Shown: in pieces, positions 1 to 11,621 of the stretch
Layout: each line of letters opens with the position of its first letter
How positions within the stretch are numbered: the stretch's first letter is position 1
Program-made: the position numbers and the translations under genes
Notes under the pieces: model-generated
Databases searched by the model: none
What the model was told of the DNA's origin: nothing
The model's input: the letters and a program-made list of their open reading frames with translations, nothing else
Assembly (NCBI GenBank): GCA_029378245.1
Contig: JARKIF010000018.1
Span: forward strand, 682,001 to 746,000
Direction: 5' to 3'
Length of the DNA: 64,000 nucleotides
DNA from: Roridomyces roridus
Taxonomy: Eukaryota; Basidiomycota; Agaricomycetes; Agaricales; Mycenaceae

Positions 1-33
1 CTTGAGGAACTAGATGGCAGAATGAGATCGAGA

Positions 34-993
34 TCAGTCCGGATGCGTCGTTAAACTAGCCTTTGGAGTGGGTTCGGGCCATGATACACGTTTAACATCG
101 AGGAATTCCATCACGAGCATAGTACCGCTGGATTTATCAAAGTAATTGACAAAGGGAGAGTCACGTCCCTCTGTATTACATGAGAACGAGGCATGAGCTC
201 CAGAGCAATCGCAATTACCTTCGCCAGTGAGATCTAAAGTCGCATTGCACATGATCTTCTTGACGCCATTCCAGTTGCCGGTAGGACCAGCGGGGGGATT
301 CACGGGTTTGCCTTGAGCAGTTTCGAGTTGCGTGAAGGCCATCATGTGGAAGGGGGTCATGACATATCTGGGTGTGGTCAAGTTGTGGAATTGCAAAGCC
401 GGTTGCAAGCTCACGATTTCAACCGTGCCGCGTCTCTATAACCGTCGAATTTCTGCATCCCCATGCCGCCCGCCCGAATTTCCGGATGCGGCTCCTTCCA
501 ATTCTGCCAAGAGTTCAAGCTGGCGATTTTGAAGTTGGGTGTCTTGCAAAACTCCTTGCCCGGGAACAGGTAGTCGAATCTGGATAAAAAAGATATTGGG
601 TTTTCGGCACAGAAGGAAGATATAAAAGAACCTTTGCATGTCCCAGAGAGCCAGGCGCAGATTACTCGAGGCTATTGCATGCTGCTCTTTTGGTCTCTGC
701 TCTGCCCTCATGTGCGGGTCGATCTCATGAAAATGGCCGATTGCGTCCAGCCAAGACATGATTTCGTTCGTTTTCATGGAGGAAAATGCGCCATTGTCGA
801 CATTTGGGTCGGCGTTTGGAGGCCGCGGCGATGGGCTGCTCATTCTTTTGACGATTTGCTTGGGTGGAGACGAAAAGGTCTTCAAGTTGGAGTTCGCGGA
901 ATCTGCGGCGGCGGGTCCGTCCTTGCGCCGAAACCAGGTGAAGAGAAGGTAGGTTGGGATCAGGAGGAGGAGCACAGTCGGGAGGGCGTGCAT
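34..993 (-). CDS. Membrane-anchored protein of unknown function
   Basis: I do not recognise this family. Three exons fit cleanly: 993-632, 579-415 and 367-34. The introns begin GTTCTT and GTGAGC and end in CAG, phases are consistent, and the product is 286 aa. The start has a hydrophobic segment (about residues 2-20: ALPTVLLLLIPTYLLFTWF) followed by RRK, which looks like a signal anchor. A Ser/Pro-rich linker follows. The folded part holds short peptides such as NSWQNWKEPHPEI and GGMGMQKFDGYRDAARL. A C-terminal region contains closely spaced cysteines (CNATL, GNCDCSG, SFSC), suggesting a lumenal or extracellular disulfide-bonded domain. The joined exons read as a natural protein, whereas the unspliced frame hits a TAG at 436-438. 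Function is unknown. Confidence 0.6.
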
Positions 994-1717
994 AAGAGAC
1001 GGTGTCTCTCAAGTGTCTCTGATCAAAATTCTGCCCCGCTTGATCACTGGCCTCGTTGCGACGCACGGACCCGGTCCATCTCGAGCCAACCAATACGCCA
1101 AGTTTGTGAAAACGGAGTGTGGGTGTGCGTTTCAAAGCCGCTTCAAGCCGTCCCGTCACATCATTTTGCTCTCTTACCACCATGCTGTTGCGTCGACAAT
1201 GTTCGCAAGGCCCAGTGTAAGTATATCGACGACATCCCACTAAAAGAGCAGATACTACAGTCTGACTGCGGGAGCGTAGAGGCCCAACAGCAAGCCCCTT
1301 GCATCATCCGGAGCTTGAAGTCGTGAGGCGCCAAGGGTTCCCGCTCGCTCTGCCTTTGCCAGTCAGAGTTCCGTTCTATCTCAATGCAGACGCAGCCCAC
1401 CGAGTGCGAACTATCAGAGGCCGTGACCAAAATACGACCGCTGTCTCTCTCCGCCGGCGATGCTCGTATTCTGTGGTCTGTGGAATTATGCGCCGGTGCC
1501 CCTCGTGATTGCTCAAGCGGCCGCGGTTCGTTGACCTCCCAAGAATGCTTTCCTCCATACTGGACAGTAAGTAATGGGTTCCTTATCGACTGGCGGATTT
1601 GTTTTTCAACTCGGGCAGGTCAATGTACATACATGTGCGCGGAAAGTTCAATTGTCTTTACGAACATTGTGGCACGATTCGCATCTAGGAATAAATCGTA
1701 AGTTGACAGATAATTAA
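994..1717. other. Intergenic, no supported gene
   Basis: Open frames on both strands here are short, compositionally uneven and show no family similarity I can recognise. The stretch holds the upstream region of the minus-strand gene starting at 993 and the downstream flank of the RPC11-like remnant. Confidence 0.4.
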
Positions 1718-2177
1718 TCACCAAAAGCGCTTCCCTATACCCTGTGGACAATATTAACCATGAGTCCGCCATTAGAAACACAAGTGCACCACTCACAAAC
1801 AGTCATGGGCTCATCGGCTGAGCGAGTTTGAAGCTGGATGAAATAGGCGAATCCGTGGCCGCATATTTGGCATTCATCTGGAGAAGGTGGGTGAGTTATC
1901 TGAGTGTATCCATGGTCAAAGTTACGCACCTTCGGTGCGGGCAGCACTGTCACGAAGTTCCTGGAGAATGTCCCTCACAGCACCGACAGTCTTGCGTTTG
2001 AGATGAATGCGGGACGTGTACTTTTCAAGGATCGATCAGGCCAACGCCCTCCGGAATGCCGCCGCGCTTGCTTACCTGCTTGTGTATGGGGAACAGATAG
2101 GGACACGTCTGGCACGCCCACTTCTTGATGCCATCCGGGCTGTCGTTCACAATGAGAAGATTGGCGCAAAAAAGCAT
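1718..2177 (-). pseudogene. RPC11: RNA polymerase III subunit RPC11 (POLR3K)-like, apparently decayed
   Basis: Three exon-like segments match the small Pol III subunit that supports RNA cleavage and termination. The N-terminal zinc ribbon (LLIVNDSPDG, KKWACQTCPYLFPI) is followed by GTAAGC. After a 55-nt intron comes YTSRIHLKRKTV. A third segment gives the TFIIS-like ribbon ECQICGHGFAYF and QLQTRSADEPMT, the catalytic-loop hallmark of the family. Splice phases agree. Two parts are wrong. The N-terminal ribbon reads MLFCANLL, so the usual CPxC pair has only one cysteine. After EPMT the expected FYxC..C..W end is absent, leaving only GIGKRFW and a stop. I infer a degenerating copy, but an unrecognised first exon or a diverged functional gene remains possible. 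Confidence 0.55.
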
Positions 2178-2679
2178 CAAGAGTCGACGGGACTCGAAAC
2201 AAGAGAATTGGAAACTGCCATGATAACCACTGCACCATAGCACCATTTTCATGTGTTGTAATTCGCCAAATCCAGCTGGGATTCAAGAGTACTGTCAACT
2301 GAAACCAATTTTTTTTTGCGCCAGGAATTTTTGAGCTCCACCATGCCTGGGTACCGCTGAGATGAGAGACCTCAGAGACCTCGAGTCAGAGTGACCAGAT
2401 CAATTCACGCATGATTTGAGTCATGTGACAGCGCGTTTCTCTCCTGAGCTCCTCACTCGTCGCGACTCTTGAGTCTCCGACTCGCGTTCTACACTATCCC
2501 TCGTACCAGCCAGCAAGGTCCCACACCTAGAAAGCGTAGGCTCTCCGTCGCAGGCCCATCGTGCCTCTCCTTTACCGGCATATCTCTAGGGGCGGATAGT
2601 AACATGTTTGGTAAACTCGGCTCACTGTGGCCCAAGCAGTCTAGTCTGACGACGATTCCAAGACGACGAAGATGACTTC
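2178..2679. promoter_or_regulatory. Divergent intergenic region between RPC11-like remnant and ERCC6L2-like gene
   Basis: About 500 bp separate two divergently oriented loci, so promoters for both should lie here. I see no clear TATA box. A TGA at 2647-2649, in frame with the downstream coding frame, blocks a simple 5' extension and supports a start near 2680. Confidence 0.35.
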
Positions 2680-5600
2680 ATGGACTCTGAGTCCGATCCA
2701 GGGTTCAGAAACGGCACTTGGGTGGTGTCAGAGAAGAAGAAGAAGAAGCGCAAGAGCGGCAAGCGTCGCGCAGACTCGATGGAGGAGTCCGAGGCCAGCG
2801 AGGTGCCCACCAAGAAGAGGAGGAAATCGAAACAGAAAACAAAGAGTACGTTCTTGTGCTCCTGTTTTCTCGTCTTCCCCGCTCAATTCTACCAGGACGC
2901 TCGAATGCGGGACCTAACCCTCTTCGCGAGTTCTTCGGTTCGTGGCGCCGGCCCTTCGTCCAAGCTGAGATTCAATCCATTCCAGGCAACCTTGATCTGC
3001 ATTCAGACTCTTCCGATGAAGAGGTCGACGGAGAGATTGGGCTAGATTTCTACAACAACTCGGACGCGGAAGAGGACAAGGTGGACAAGAGCCCGAAACC
3101 AGTCAATAAATTCGCACAGTATGTGCGACGGGAACCTCTGGTAGATGATGGCTCTGCAACGGGTGCGTTCACCACCCCGGTTAATCGGACGTCCTGACCT
3201 ATTCAACAGAGGAATTTACCGATGAAGAGCCTGCTAAGCGTCCTGCGCGCCCCGCAGCTCCAGACGGGTCAGAAACTGGTTCGTATATCAGTTTCGGAAG
3301 GCCGCGCGCTTATTGACATGGTTCATGTAGAGGAATTCTCCGACGAGGAGCCAGTCAAGAAGGCACCACGAGCCCCAGCGCGTCCTACACCGCCATCGGG
3401 TTCCGAAACCGAAGACTTCTCAGATGAAAAGCCATCACCACCGCCCCTCAAGAAAAAGAAGAAAAAGAAGCCTGTTGCTGACTCGGACGATGAGAGTGAA
3501 CCGAACAGAAGACGTCCGACCTCATTTTTCTTGCGGAGGTCAAGCACTTATTGTTCGACAGGTTCTACTTCTCGCCCTGGATTTCCCATTCTCCCGGGCC
3601 AAGAGACCATTGGCCCTCTGGTACTCGACGCAGCGCAGGGTATCCAAGTCACGAAAGCTATCAACGTGTATTTGCGAGAATACCAAAGGCAGGGTGTCAA
3701 GTTCTTTTGGGAGCGCTACAACGAGGGGAGAGGGGGCCTTCTGGGAGATGATATGGGTTTGGGTGAGTCGCTCGGTTCTGGCTTGTCCATATACTCACCT
3801 CTACGTCAGGCAAGACAATCCAAGTCATCTCGTTTCTCTCCGCGATCATGAAGAAGACCGGTGTCGCCTCCGACCGCGATCGTAGGCGAAATCACGTTTC
3901 GCGGCTGCAGGATAGTCGGCAGTGGAAGGAGGAGAGGAAGTTGCCACCTGCGAACGCTACATGGCCGACTTGCCTCATCATTGCGCCCAAAAGCGTGGTG
4001 GAGAACTGGGCTAGGGAGTTTGAAGTCGTGAGTGTCTTTTGCTCCCTCTACAAAACTCTCTAATGATCGCAGTGGGGCTACTTTGAGGTCGGAAAGTACA
4101 CGGGTCCTCTGCGCGCGCCCATCTTGGAAGACTTTAAAAAAGGACGCCTCGACGTTGTACTCACCAGCATTGACACCGCACGGCGCGATATCGACCTCCT
4201 CTCCACCCTGCCTTGGTCCTGTGTTTTCGTCGACGAGGTGCACACCGTCAAGAACCCAGCCTCGCAAACTTCCCAAGCATTCAACGAGTTTGAGTGCCTG
4301 AAGCGGTTCGGGCTTACGGGGACGGCGATACAGAACTCGTATGATGAGCTTTGGGTGATTTTGGACTGGACGAGCCCGGGGATGCTGGGGGACCAGGGCC
4401 AGTGGAAAGGGTATGTGTCGAATCCGCTGAAGAGGGGGCAGTCGGCGTCGGCGTCGGACCATGAAACGTTGATGGGGAAGAAGGTTTCCCAGATTTTGGT
4501 GAAGCAGTTGTTGCCCAGGTTCTTTTTGCGAAGGTAAGTCCTGCTTGCCCCTTATTCAGCTCGCTCATATCTTTGGCAGAACCAAGGAGATCATCGCGCA
4601 TCAGGTACGAGTCCGCCCTCGGCGATCTCCTCTGCTCATGTCGTATAGCTGCCTACCAAAACGGACGAAGTGGTATTCTGCCCGTTGACGGAGGATCAGC
4701 TCAAGGTGTACAAGAAGATATTAAGGATGCCCGATCTGCAGGCAGTTTTGAATCGGAAGGAGGACTGCGAGTGCGGATCGGGGAAGAAGTGAGTATCAAA
4801 ATATACCCTTTACCCTTCCTAACGTGCATTATAGGCAGATGAAATGCTGCCTTCCTTACGATCCATCGACGGTGTTCAAGTACTTGCATGTCTTGATCAA
4901 ACTGTCGAACCATCTGGGTCTTATCTTGCCATGTCAGTCGTCCAAGATACTGACATGCCCATCGTACTAAATGTCTCTTTCAGCTCCTAAAGACACTCTC
5001 GAGCAGCTTAAGCGGAATCGCGAACTGGCTGACAGGGTTTTCCCGGGCAACGCACCTGCCTTTGAGATGGCCATCACGGATGCCAAGTATTGTGGAAAAT
5101 GGGCCGTCAGTATTTGCCTTTCACGGTCAGCGTAAACGATCAATAACCCGTGCTTTTCAGATCCTATTAACCCTCTTGAGGGACTGGAGGAAACAGGACA
5201 AGACGAACAAGGTCCTCATCTTCACAAAGTCGGTCAAGCTACTGGACATGATGGTGTTTCAACTTCAGACGATGGAAACACGTCTGCAGATTTCTCTTCA
5301 TCTTGTTTACAGTAACTGACCCTCGATCAGCGTACGGATTCCTTCGCTTTGATGGTAACACCAAGCAATCTGATCGTGTGTATCTTCTTGTTTTCGAGTT
5401 CTTTCTACTTAGCTTGCACAGGTATGCCCATGATCGACCGATTCCATGAGGATCCCGACATATACCTATTCCTCATTTCCACTGCCGCTGGCGGGACGGG
5501 TCTGAATCTGACGGGAGCCAATGTGAGTCTTTCGCTTGACGACTCCGAGCTGGTTTCTCACTGTCCCAAAGAAAGTGGTCATTTTCGGTATGTTATCATC

Positions 5601-6970
5601 CTACGCATATTCGTACTCGGAGTTGACTGGCTTCCCAGATCCTAATTGGAGTATGTCTCTCTGCCCGGCCGCATCGCTTTTCTAACGTGTCCTTGGTAGA
5701 TCCTGCATATGACCTTCAAGCCATGGATCGGTGGGTTTCTAGTATTTTTCCATTCCAAGACTCTTGAAATGAATTGGTGACGATAGTGCTTTTCGATTCG
5801 GACAAACTCGCGATGTCTCTGTCGTCCGTCTTCTCGGCGCTGGATCCATCGAGGAGTTGGTGTATGCTCGTCAAGTGTACAAGCAGCAGCAAATGCGGAT
5901 TGGATATGATGCGAGTATTCAGACTCGGTATTTCGAAGGCGTTCAAGGCGAAAAGGACAAGCAGGGAGAGCTGTTTGGTCTGAATAACATGTTCAAGCTG
6001 CATGAGAAGGGACTGGCTACCAAGATGGCGATCGAGAAGGCGTATATGGCGGAGCTGGATTGGGCTTTGACGAATACGGACGCACCGCAGGGTAAAGGCA
6101 AGAAGAGGAAGAGTGGTGGAGGGGACTTTGACTTTGGTGACGCCGAGGCCAAGTTGGACAAGGAATATGTGGGTGTCTCTCTATTATTCGCATTGAGGCT
6201 TTCGCTGATTGAATGGCAACAGAACGACCTGAAGGGTCTCGGAGCGCTCTTGTTTGACGACGGGCTGCCGACGGCGGGGAAGAACAGCCTGCCAGCGGGC
6301 GTGGCGGGGAATATGTACACGCATCAGAACGCCGACCTTCTCAAGGACAGCAAGATTGAGCAGAAGAGGGCGGCCGAGCTCGTTCAGGTGTGTGTTTTCT
6401 ACAACCTCGGCTCAATCGTGTCTTATGCTGTTTACAGAAACGGCGACGCAAGAGGAAAAAGTCCTTGCCGGCGAAGGAGCCAGAGGAGGCGGCTTCGGGA
6501 CCGAAAGAGCAGTGGCCTCCCATACGTACGCGGAACAAGGCAGCACCTTTGCCACCAGCCCCTTCGCCTTCGCCTCCGCCTTCTGCATCCTCATCCTCAC
6601 GAGGCAAACCAAGTGCGGGCCCGGAAGAAAAGTACGTTCACTTGACACCCAAGTACCGAGATCTCATCCTCGTCCACTTAGACTCCGCTCCCGGATGAAC
6701 GCGCTAGTCGGTGCTGGAGTGATCAAGAGTCCGGATGACTTTACTTGGTTCGCGCATCAGTTGTATGTCCTTTCCTGCTTCTCCCTCCAAAGTGAATTCC
6801 TTTTAACGAAATCGTTGCGCAGCACGCATGTCTACACCAACGAAGAGCGGGCAATCTTACTCAAGAAATTGGACACGTACCAAAGAATCATTGATGGCTC
6901 GAGCAGCGATGAGGAGGGTGGCGATGGTGGGATGCAGGTGGAGCAGGATGACATTGATATGGATGCTTGA
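2680..6970 (+). CDS. ERCC6L2: ERCC6L2-like SNF2-family DNA-dependent ATPase
   Basis: Multi-exon gene for a Snf2 translocase of the ERCC6L2 (RAD26-like) branch, nuclear, involved in DNA repair and transcription-associated damage in the family. The N-terminus is acidic and Lys-rich, with two similar acidic repeats (EEFTDEEP and EEFSDEEP). Helicase core, in order: REYQRQGVKFFW; Walker A GDDMGLGKT, interrupted by an intron near 3764; LIIAPKSVVENW; motif II DEVH at 4232-4243; LTGTAIQNS; a CECGSGKK..KCC cysteine cluster near 4770-4850 that is typical of ERCC6L2; lobe 2 KVLIFTKSVKLLD; STAAGGTGLNLTGAN; and FRFGQTRDVSVVRLLG. The tail carries KR-rich nuclear-localisation-like stretches and an acidic end. 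The cysteine cluster and the AIQNSYDELWVILDW segment favour ERCC6L2 over CSB. The start at 2680 is the least certain point. Confidence 0.88.
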
Positions 6971-7129
6971 CTCGAAAGAAATACTGTACCGCAAACAAGT
7001 TGTAGCCTTAATTGTAATCCGAATTCGTGAAAGAGCAAGTGAATGTGAATTGTTAAAAACACAGCAAAAACTAGCAGCGAGGATTGGGATGGATGGATAC
7101 ATAATAAGTCAGTGAGTCGTGTGTTTAGC

Positions 7130-8051
7130 TCAGTCATATGCCTCCTCGGCACTGCGACGCGCGAGTCGTCGGACCTTCTTCCTATAGTCTGTGATAAGGT
7201 AAGAATCAAGCGAGCCTCTCGATCGAAGGAGTGGACCCACTGAGGATATCGTTGCGGACTTCGACGGCAGCCTGAACATTTGCGGGCGAGTCGGTGTTTG
7301 GGGTGTCGGACGAGAGCAGGGAGATGACGCTGACGAGCTGTGGATTTGCAAAAGAAAGAAAAAACTGAGTATTTGAAATTCCTTTCGAGACGGATAGGAC
7401 GCACGATAGATTCGACAGTGTGGACAGGCATCCAGCGCTCACCGGCATCCTCGTATCCCCATTGATCCTCCCCGGGCGCGTGCTGAGAGCGCGAATTTAG
7501 TCAGACGATCAAAGGCAAAGGTGGTGTAACTGACGAGGATGGAGACACAGACGACGCCATCGGGGTAGACTAGCGAATTGATTCAGTCCGATTACAGTGT
7601 AGATGGATGGCGCAGATCCGTACTGTTGGGATGCCACATCGGGGTCACGAAACGCATCTTGGGTGGGAGGAGGGGGAATTCGGTCGGGAAGGTCATCCGT
7701 GCTTTGAAGATGCCGCCTTCACTGCGATGGGAATCCTGTTAGATTGGTGGCAAGGAAGAAAGAGAGAGAGTCCGCACTAGAGCGTGTCTGCGGGCCTGTG
7801 TGGATCGGGTGAGCTCAGGCTGGAGAGGCAGCGAGGGATGGACGCACCCAATGATGATAATCTCCCATTCGTACAGATTGTCGTCGTCAACGAGGCCTGG
7901 TTCGCGATTAAGCGTCTCAAGCGGCAGAGAAAGGAAAGGAGGGCAACGGACCAGCGGAGAAACCCTCGACGGGGTGCTTGGTGAGCTCTGTGAGCTGACG
8001 GCGGAGGAGAATGGTGTTGGAGGCGGGAGTTGGCGTGGACGGCTTGGACAT
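7130..8051 (-). CDS. UBE2G1: E2 ubiquitin-conjugating enzyme, UBE2G1-like
   Basis: Multi-exon E2. The start reads MSKPSTPTPAS, followed by ILLRRQLTELTKHPVEGFSAG, then DDDNLYEWEIIIIGP, PPKMRFVTPMWHPN, YPDGVVCVSIL, HAPGEDQWGYEDAGERWMP, HTVESI, SPANVQAAVEVRNDI and RKKVRRLARRSAEEAYD. The catalytic cysteine is in VVCVSIL (codon at 7545-7547). The long acidic loop after the cysteine (PGEDQWGYEDAGERW) marks the UBE2G/Ubc7 class. The HxPGED form and the basic RRSAEEAYD-type tail match UBE2G1 rather than UBE2G2. UBE2G1 builds Lys48 chains, for example with CRL4 ligases. A second UBE2G-class gene lies at 12874-13914. Exon limits were placed from GT-AG signals. Confidence 0.88.
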
Positions 8052-10018
8052 CGATCGTCGTGGTCTGGTTGTCGGGAGCACGAAGGAGTACGAATGTCCA
8101 AATTAGGCCACTGTGGCCGCCTCCGCCGAATATTAGCGACACGTGACAGTCCGGAATCCTTCCTTTTCCTTCTACGGTCATTCTCTGACATTTGGCACTT
8201 TTAGCTGTGTCTTGTGCTCACACGTCTATGTTTGCTCTGCAACGGGTCCTGGAAGCTCTTCAACTTCGTTCAAGGCTACATCCGAGTCCAGGAACACCGA
8301 CTCGTTCGAAGATGAAATATTTTGCTCTCGTACACGCCCACGCTCATTGGTCTTTGTACCCCCGGAATCCATTTCAATCGTGAAAACCAAATCCCTGGCG
8401 CGCGTAAACTTCGGAGTAGGGCGAAATAGTCTCGCAAGAAGCCTGGATTCAGGGTGCATGTACTCCAGTGCAAATCCCACCTGGAACAACCCTTGGTCTG
8501 TATAGCCAATCTGGGGGGACTCACCTTCGAGACCAACGACCCTAGAATAGTCTTGGCCCGTACTTGGCGTTGGTTTGCCAGCCTCACTCTTCGCAGAGGC
8601 ATCTACTGCGAGCGCTTTGTGCTTTCAGGCCGGAAATTAACGGGATCAATCTGCGATTCTATCCATCTACATCGGAGATCTCCGATGGGCCAGCACAGAC
8701 GGCATTCGCGCGCCCAAGTGGCATTGGTGACATGTGATCGTGTAGATATCCCCACGTGACATCTGTCTCAAATCTCGACAGTTTACCTTTACCTCTGCAA
8801 CGAAACCTTTGCCAGTAAGCCCGTTCCAAACCTGCATTTCAAGCTTCATTTGCCGGATTTGCCTCTTCATGCTGCGCTTGGGTTAAGAAATCATCACGCA
8901 GGACTGCCACCAATAACTTCACGTCTAGTCTTCGTCCCACTGGAGCTTGGCTGGCATCCGAACATGGAGGACTGACTTGAGAGGTGTTAAAACGTTTGCC
9001 AGGGATGTAAATGACAGTTTTCCGGTTAAATGCCAACACAGTTGCGCTGCGCATGGTCGCGCAAAAGAAAAAGAGTGAGTTGGACCCGATCACTACATTT
9101 CGCCCCTTACTCTTGGCGACTTGTCTCAGTCTGCCAGGACAAGTCGTTCTCCGGGCAGGTGCTGAGCCTCCCGACACCAAGACGAGCTTAGTGGACAACA
9201 TACGGCTATGTAACTCTCGGTACCCCGTAACCCAACAAGATTCAGTTCTTCCAACCTTGTTGAAAATGGATTCACCATCGCTCCATTTATCCCCACCGCC
9301 ATAGTGTACGGTCTTGCGAGTCGCAATTACTTTGGCAACATTATTTGTGAATGGTCAATTAAGTACTTGTCAATCTCTGCCGGGGCGCGTCGTTTTCAGG
9401 GTAAGCTTTGTCGCCAGCTCCATCGGTCAGCGGTGGGTGAAAGCGGAAGGGGCTCAGTGGAAACTCCAGTAGTTCTACTTTGCAACATAGCCAATGTATG
9501 CCAACCACGCCACGACAGCTGCGAGTCCGGCGCACATCAGCTTCAACTGCCTGATGTCGTCCCTAATCCTGCGAAATGTCAGTTGATAGGAAACTATTGC
9601 AAAAGCATTGCAGGACACTAACATATCCCATTCGTTTGTAACTGGAGATTGAACACCCGAACGTGAGGGATTAGCGCTAGCTTGGGAGGTGTTCAAGCGT
9701 TTCGTTTCCCGCTCAGATGCCCCCGCAGTTGTGCTGCGCATGGTTGCGAAAGAGAGTGAAATGTACTCCTATCAACTCCGACAACATTCAGTCCAGGTTC
9801 TTCATTCAATCAAAACGACTCGGTAGTGGTTAGAGATTGACCATCCGAGCATGGGGATTGGCCTGGGAGGTGTGTAAACAGTTACTCTTTCAACCAGTCT
9901 GATGGATTCACCATCATCGCTCCATTTACATAGTGTACATATTACTGGTGTCCCAACCAGGCTTCTGATTCACGCTACAGCAAGCCTGGGCCCTGCCAGG
10001 ACGCGTTGTCCAATAAGT
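8052..10018. repeat. Decayed tandem-repeat region between E2 and tail-anchored gene
   Basis: No intact gene is supported here. Three related segments are visible. Around 8950-9085, 9650-9762 and 9837-9890 a motif like CATCCGAACATGG... leads to GGGAGGTGTTCAAGCG-type sequence, and in the first two on to TGCGCATGGTCGCG. The phrase ATGGATTCACCATC followed by CTCCATTTA recurs near 9267 and 9903. The stretch 9475-9620 copies the last intron and exon of the gene ending at 10019 (encoded RDDIRQLKL and AGLAAVVAWLAY). The pattern suggests repeated partial duplication of that gene's 3' end followed by decay. Confidence 0.55.
9475..9599 (-). pseudogene. Duplicated last exon of the tail-anchored protein gene
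   Basis: On the minus strand, ACATTTCGCAG acceptor context is followed by codons for IRDDIRQLKLMCAGLAAVVA, then a hydrophobic end (WLAYIGYVAK) and a stop. This is nearly the same as the genuine last exon at 10019-10110 (IRDDIRQLKLLGAG...). Part of the preceding intron is also recognisable, but no matching upstream exon is present. It is a 3' gene fragment left by tandem duplication. Confidence 0.65.
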
Positions 10019-11494
10019 CTACTTCGCAGCCCATCTACTGTATGCCAAGCACGCAACGACAGCTGCGAGTCCGGCGCCAAGTAGCTTCAACTGTCGTATA
10101 TCATCCCTGATCCTGCGAAATGTCTTCAGAAAATGTTGCACAAGGATTTCAAGCAAGACACTCACAGATCCGCTCCAGATATTTCGCAAAATCCTTTTGC
10201 TTCGACACCCTTCTTCCATGCGGCGCGCGCATCGTCCTTTCTCTTCTCCTCGAACTTCTTGGCTGCCTCATGTATCTTTATGGCCGTATTCAAGTTGCTA
10301 GAAAAATTCAGTTCAACTGAGGTGGGTGTAAGAGCTTAAGGAGATCTCACCGCGATTTTTGATCAGTTTCATCGACAGTGGCCACTGGCTTGAGCAGCGG
10401 AAACCTGTTGCGTACTAGCTCCGCTAGTTGTTTGACTTTGCGGTCGTCTCGGAACCACGAGTCGGAGTAGGGCGTATCTGTTACCGCGCAACACAATTGC
10501 TCGAGCATGTGGGCGCTGTGGTACTCTCCGGCCTGCTTCATAGATACCAGCACATCGTGTATATTTCGAAGGGTAATGTCGTGCACAGTCGAGTTGCGTT
10601 CTTTGATGACGTGCGGAGTCTGCGGACGACAAAAATTCTTGAAATCCCGTCCCTCGACTTTCCAAGCTATCCTGGGAGACCGCCGGTGTTAGGGACGAAT
10701 GGGTTCCAACTTGAAGAAGAACACTCACTGGTCATCGGGCTTGAAGTGGGCCCAAAAATCGCGCCAATCATCCTGAACTTGCATTTGAATAAAACCTTCA
10801 AAAAACGCCTGGCGGGACACTCCCTCGCCCCCGCTGTCGGAACCGAAATCTGAACGGACGTCTTTGTTACCCACATGGAGGTAGACCTGCATAAATATTA
10901 GCCCAAAGTCCGACGCCTCTTCTGGAAACGTACGATTGCCAAAAACTCTCCAATGATCGCCTCCTTGACAAAGTCCTGATGACCTTGTGTGCGACACACT
11001 TCTTCTGTTACTTCTCTATCGCTATCCCCGACAGCCACGATGAGCATCTTCGTCCCCTTCTTGCACTTGTACACCTGTGCAGTAATGTACTCCACCCAGC
11101 GCGCGGCGCGTTCGGGCGTGATATTCTCCGCGATCTCCAAGAGTCCCGCCAGAGGGGTCGCTGGGGTACTGGCGTCCTGAGACGGAGATCTAGCCGGCGA
11201 AGGAGCCCGTCCGGTAGGTGCGAGGTCAAGTGCGGCAGGGGAAGACGTGTGGGCCTGCGCGCGCGTGGAAGCCTGCAAAGAGATGGGACTACCCAGGGCC
11301 GGCTGGGAGTACACAATCGATGTGGATGGAGACGGTGAGGCCACCGGGGTGCCGGGGCGTGGCGAGTTTTGAGCTGAGGTCGAGCTCGACGACGGAGCGA
11401 CCCGGGAGGCGCTCTTCTTCAGCTTTTTTGTAGATGGCGGCTGAGGCGTGGATGGTGGTTTCGGTTCAAAAACGCGAATGGTGCCACAGCTCAT
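10019..11494 (-). CDS. Tail-anchored protein of unknown function
   Basis: Multi-exon gene with no family I can name. The start MSCGTIRVFEP leads into a Ser/Pro/Ala-rich, probably disordered region of about 110 residues. A compact domain follows, with LLEIAENITPERAARWVEYI, KMLIVAVGDSDREVTEEV, GHQDFVKEAIIGEFLAI, VYLHVGNKDVRSDFG and DDWRDFWAHFKPDDQ, then an alpha-helical part (RNIHDVLVSMKQAGEYHSAH, RNRFPLLKPVATVDE) and a Lys/Glu-rich helix (KKFEEKRKDDARAAWKKGVE). The last exon ends in a hydrophobic stretch (GAGLAAVVACLAYSRW) and AAK, consistent with a C-terminal membrane anchor. The last splice joins ADL to IRDD in phase. A copy of the last exon lies downstream at 9475-9599. Confidence 0.65.
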
Positions 11495-11621
11495 GGTGGT
11501 GGGAGAAGAGCGAAAAGCTGATTCAACCCCTGTCTCTCCAGATGTTTTGATCCGCCCACAGTCACTGACGTCAACGACCGATTAAATTCCAGAGTGTAAG
11601 TGTAACGACAAAATGTTCCCT

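Noticed and set aside
634..1326. 230-codon plus-strand open frame
   Set aside because: Overlaps the better-supported three-exon minus-strand gene and reads as antisense.
8226..8602. Minus-strand frames upstream of the UBE2G1-like gene
   Set aside because: Overlapping frames of similar length with no similarity; more likely noise or decayed sequence.
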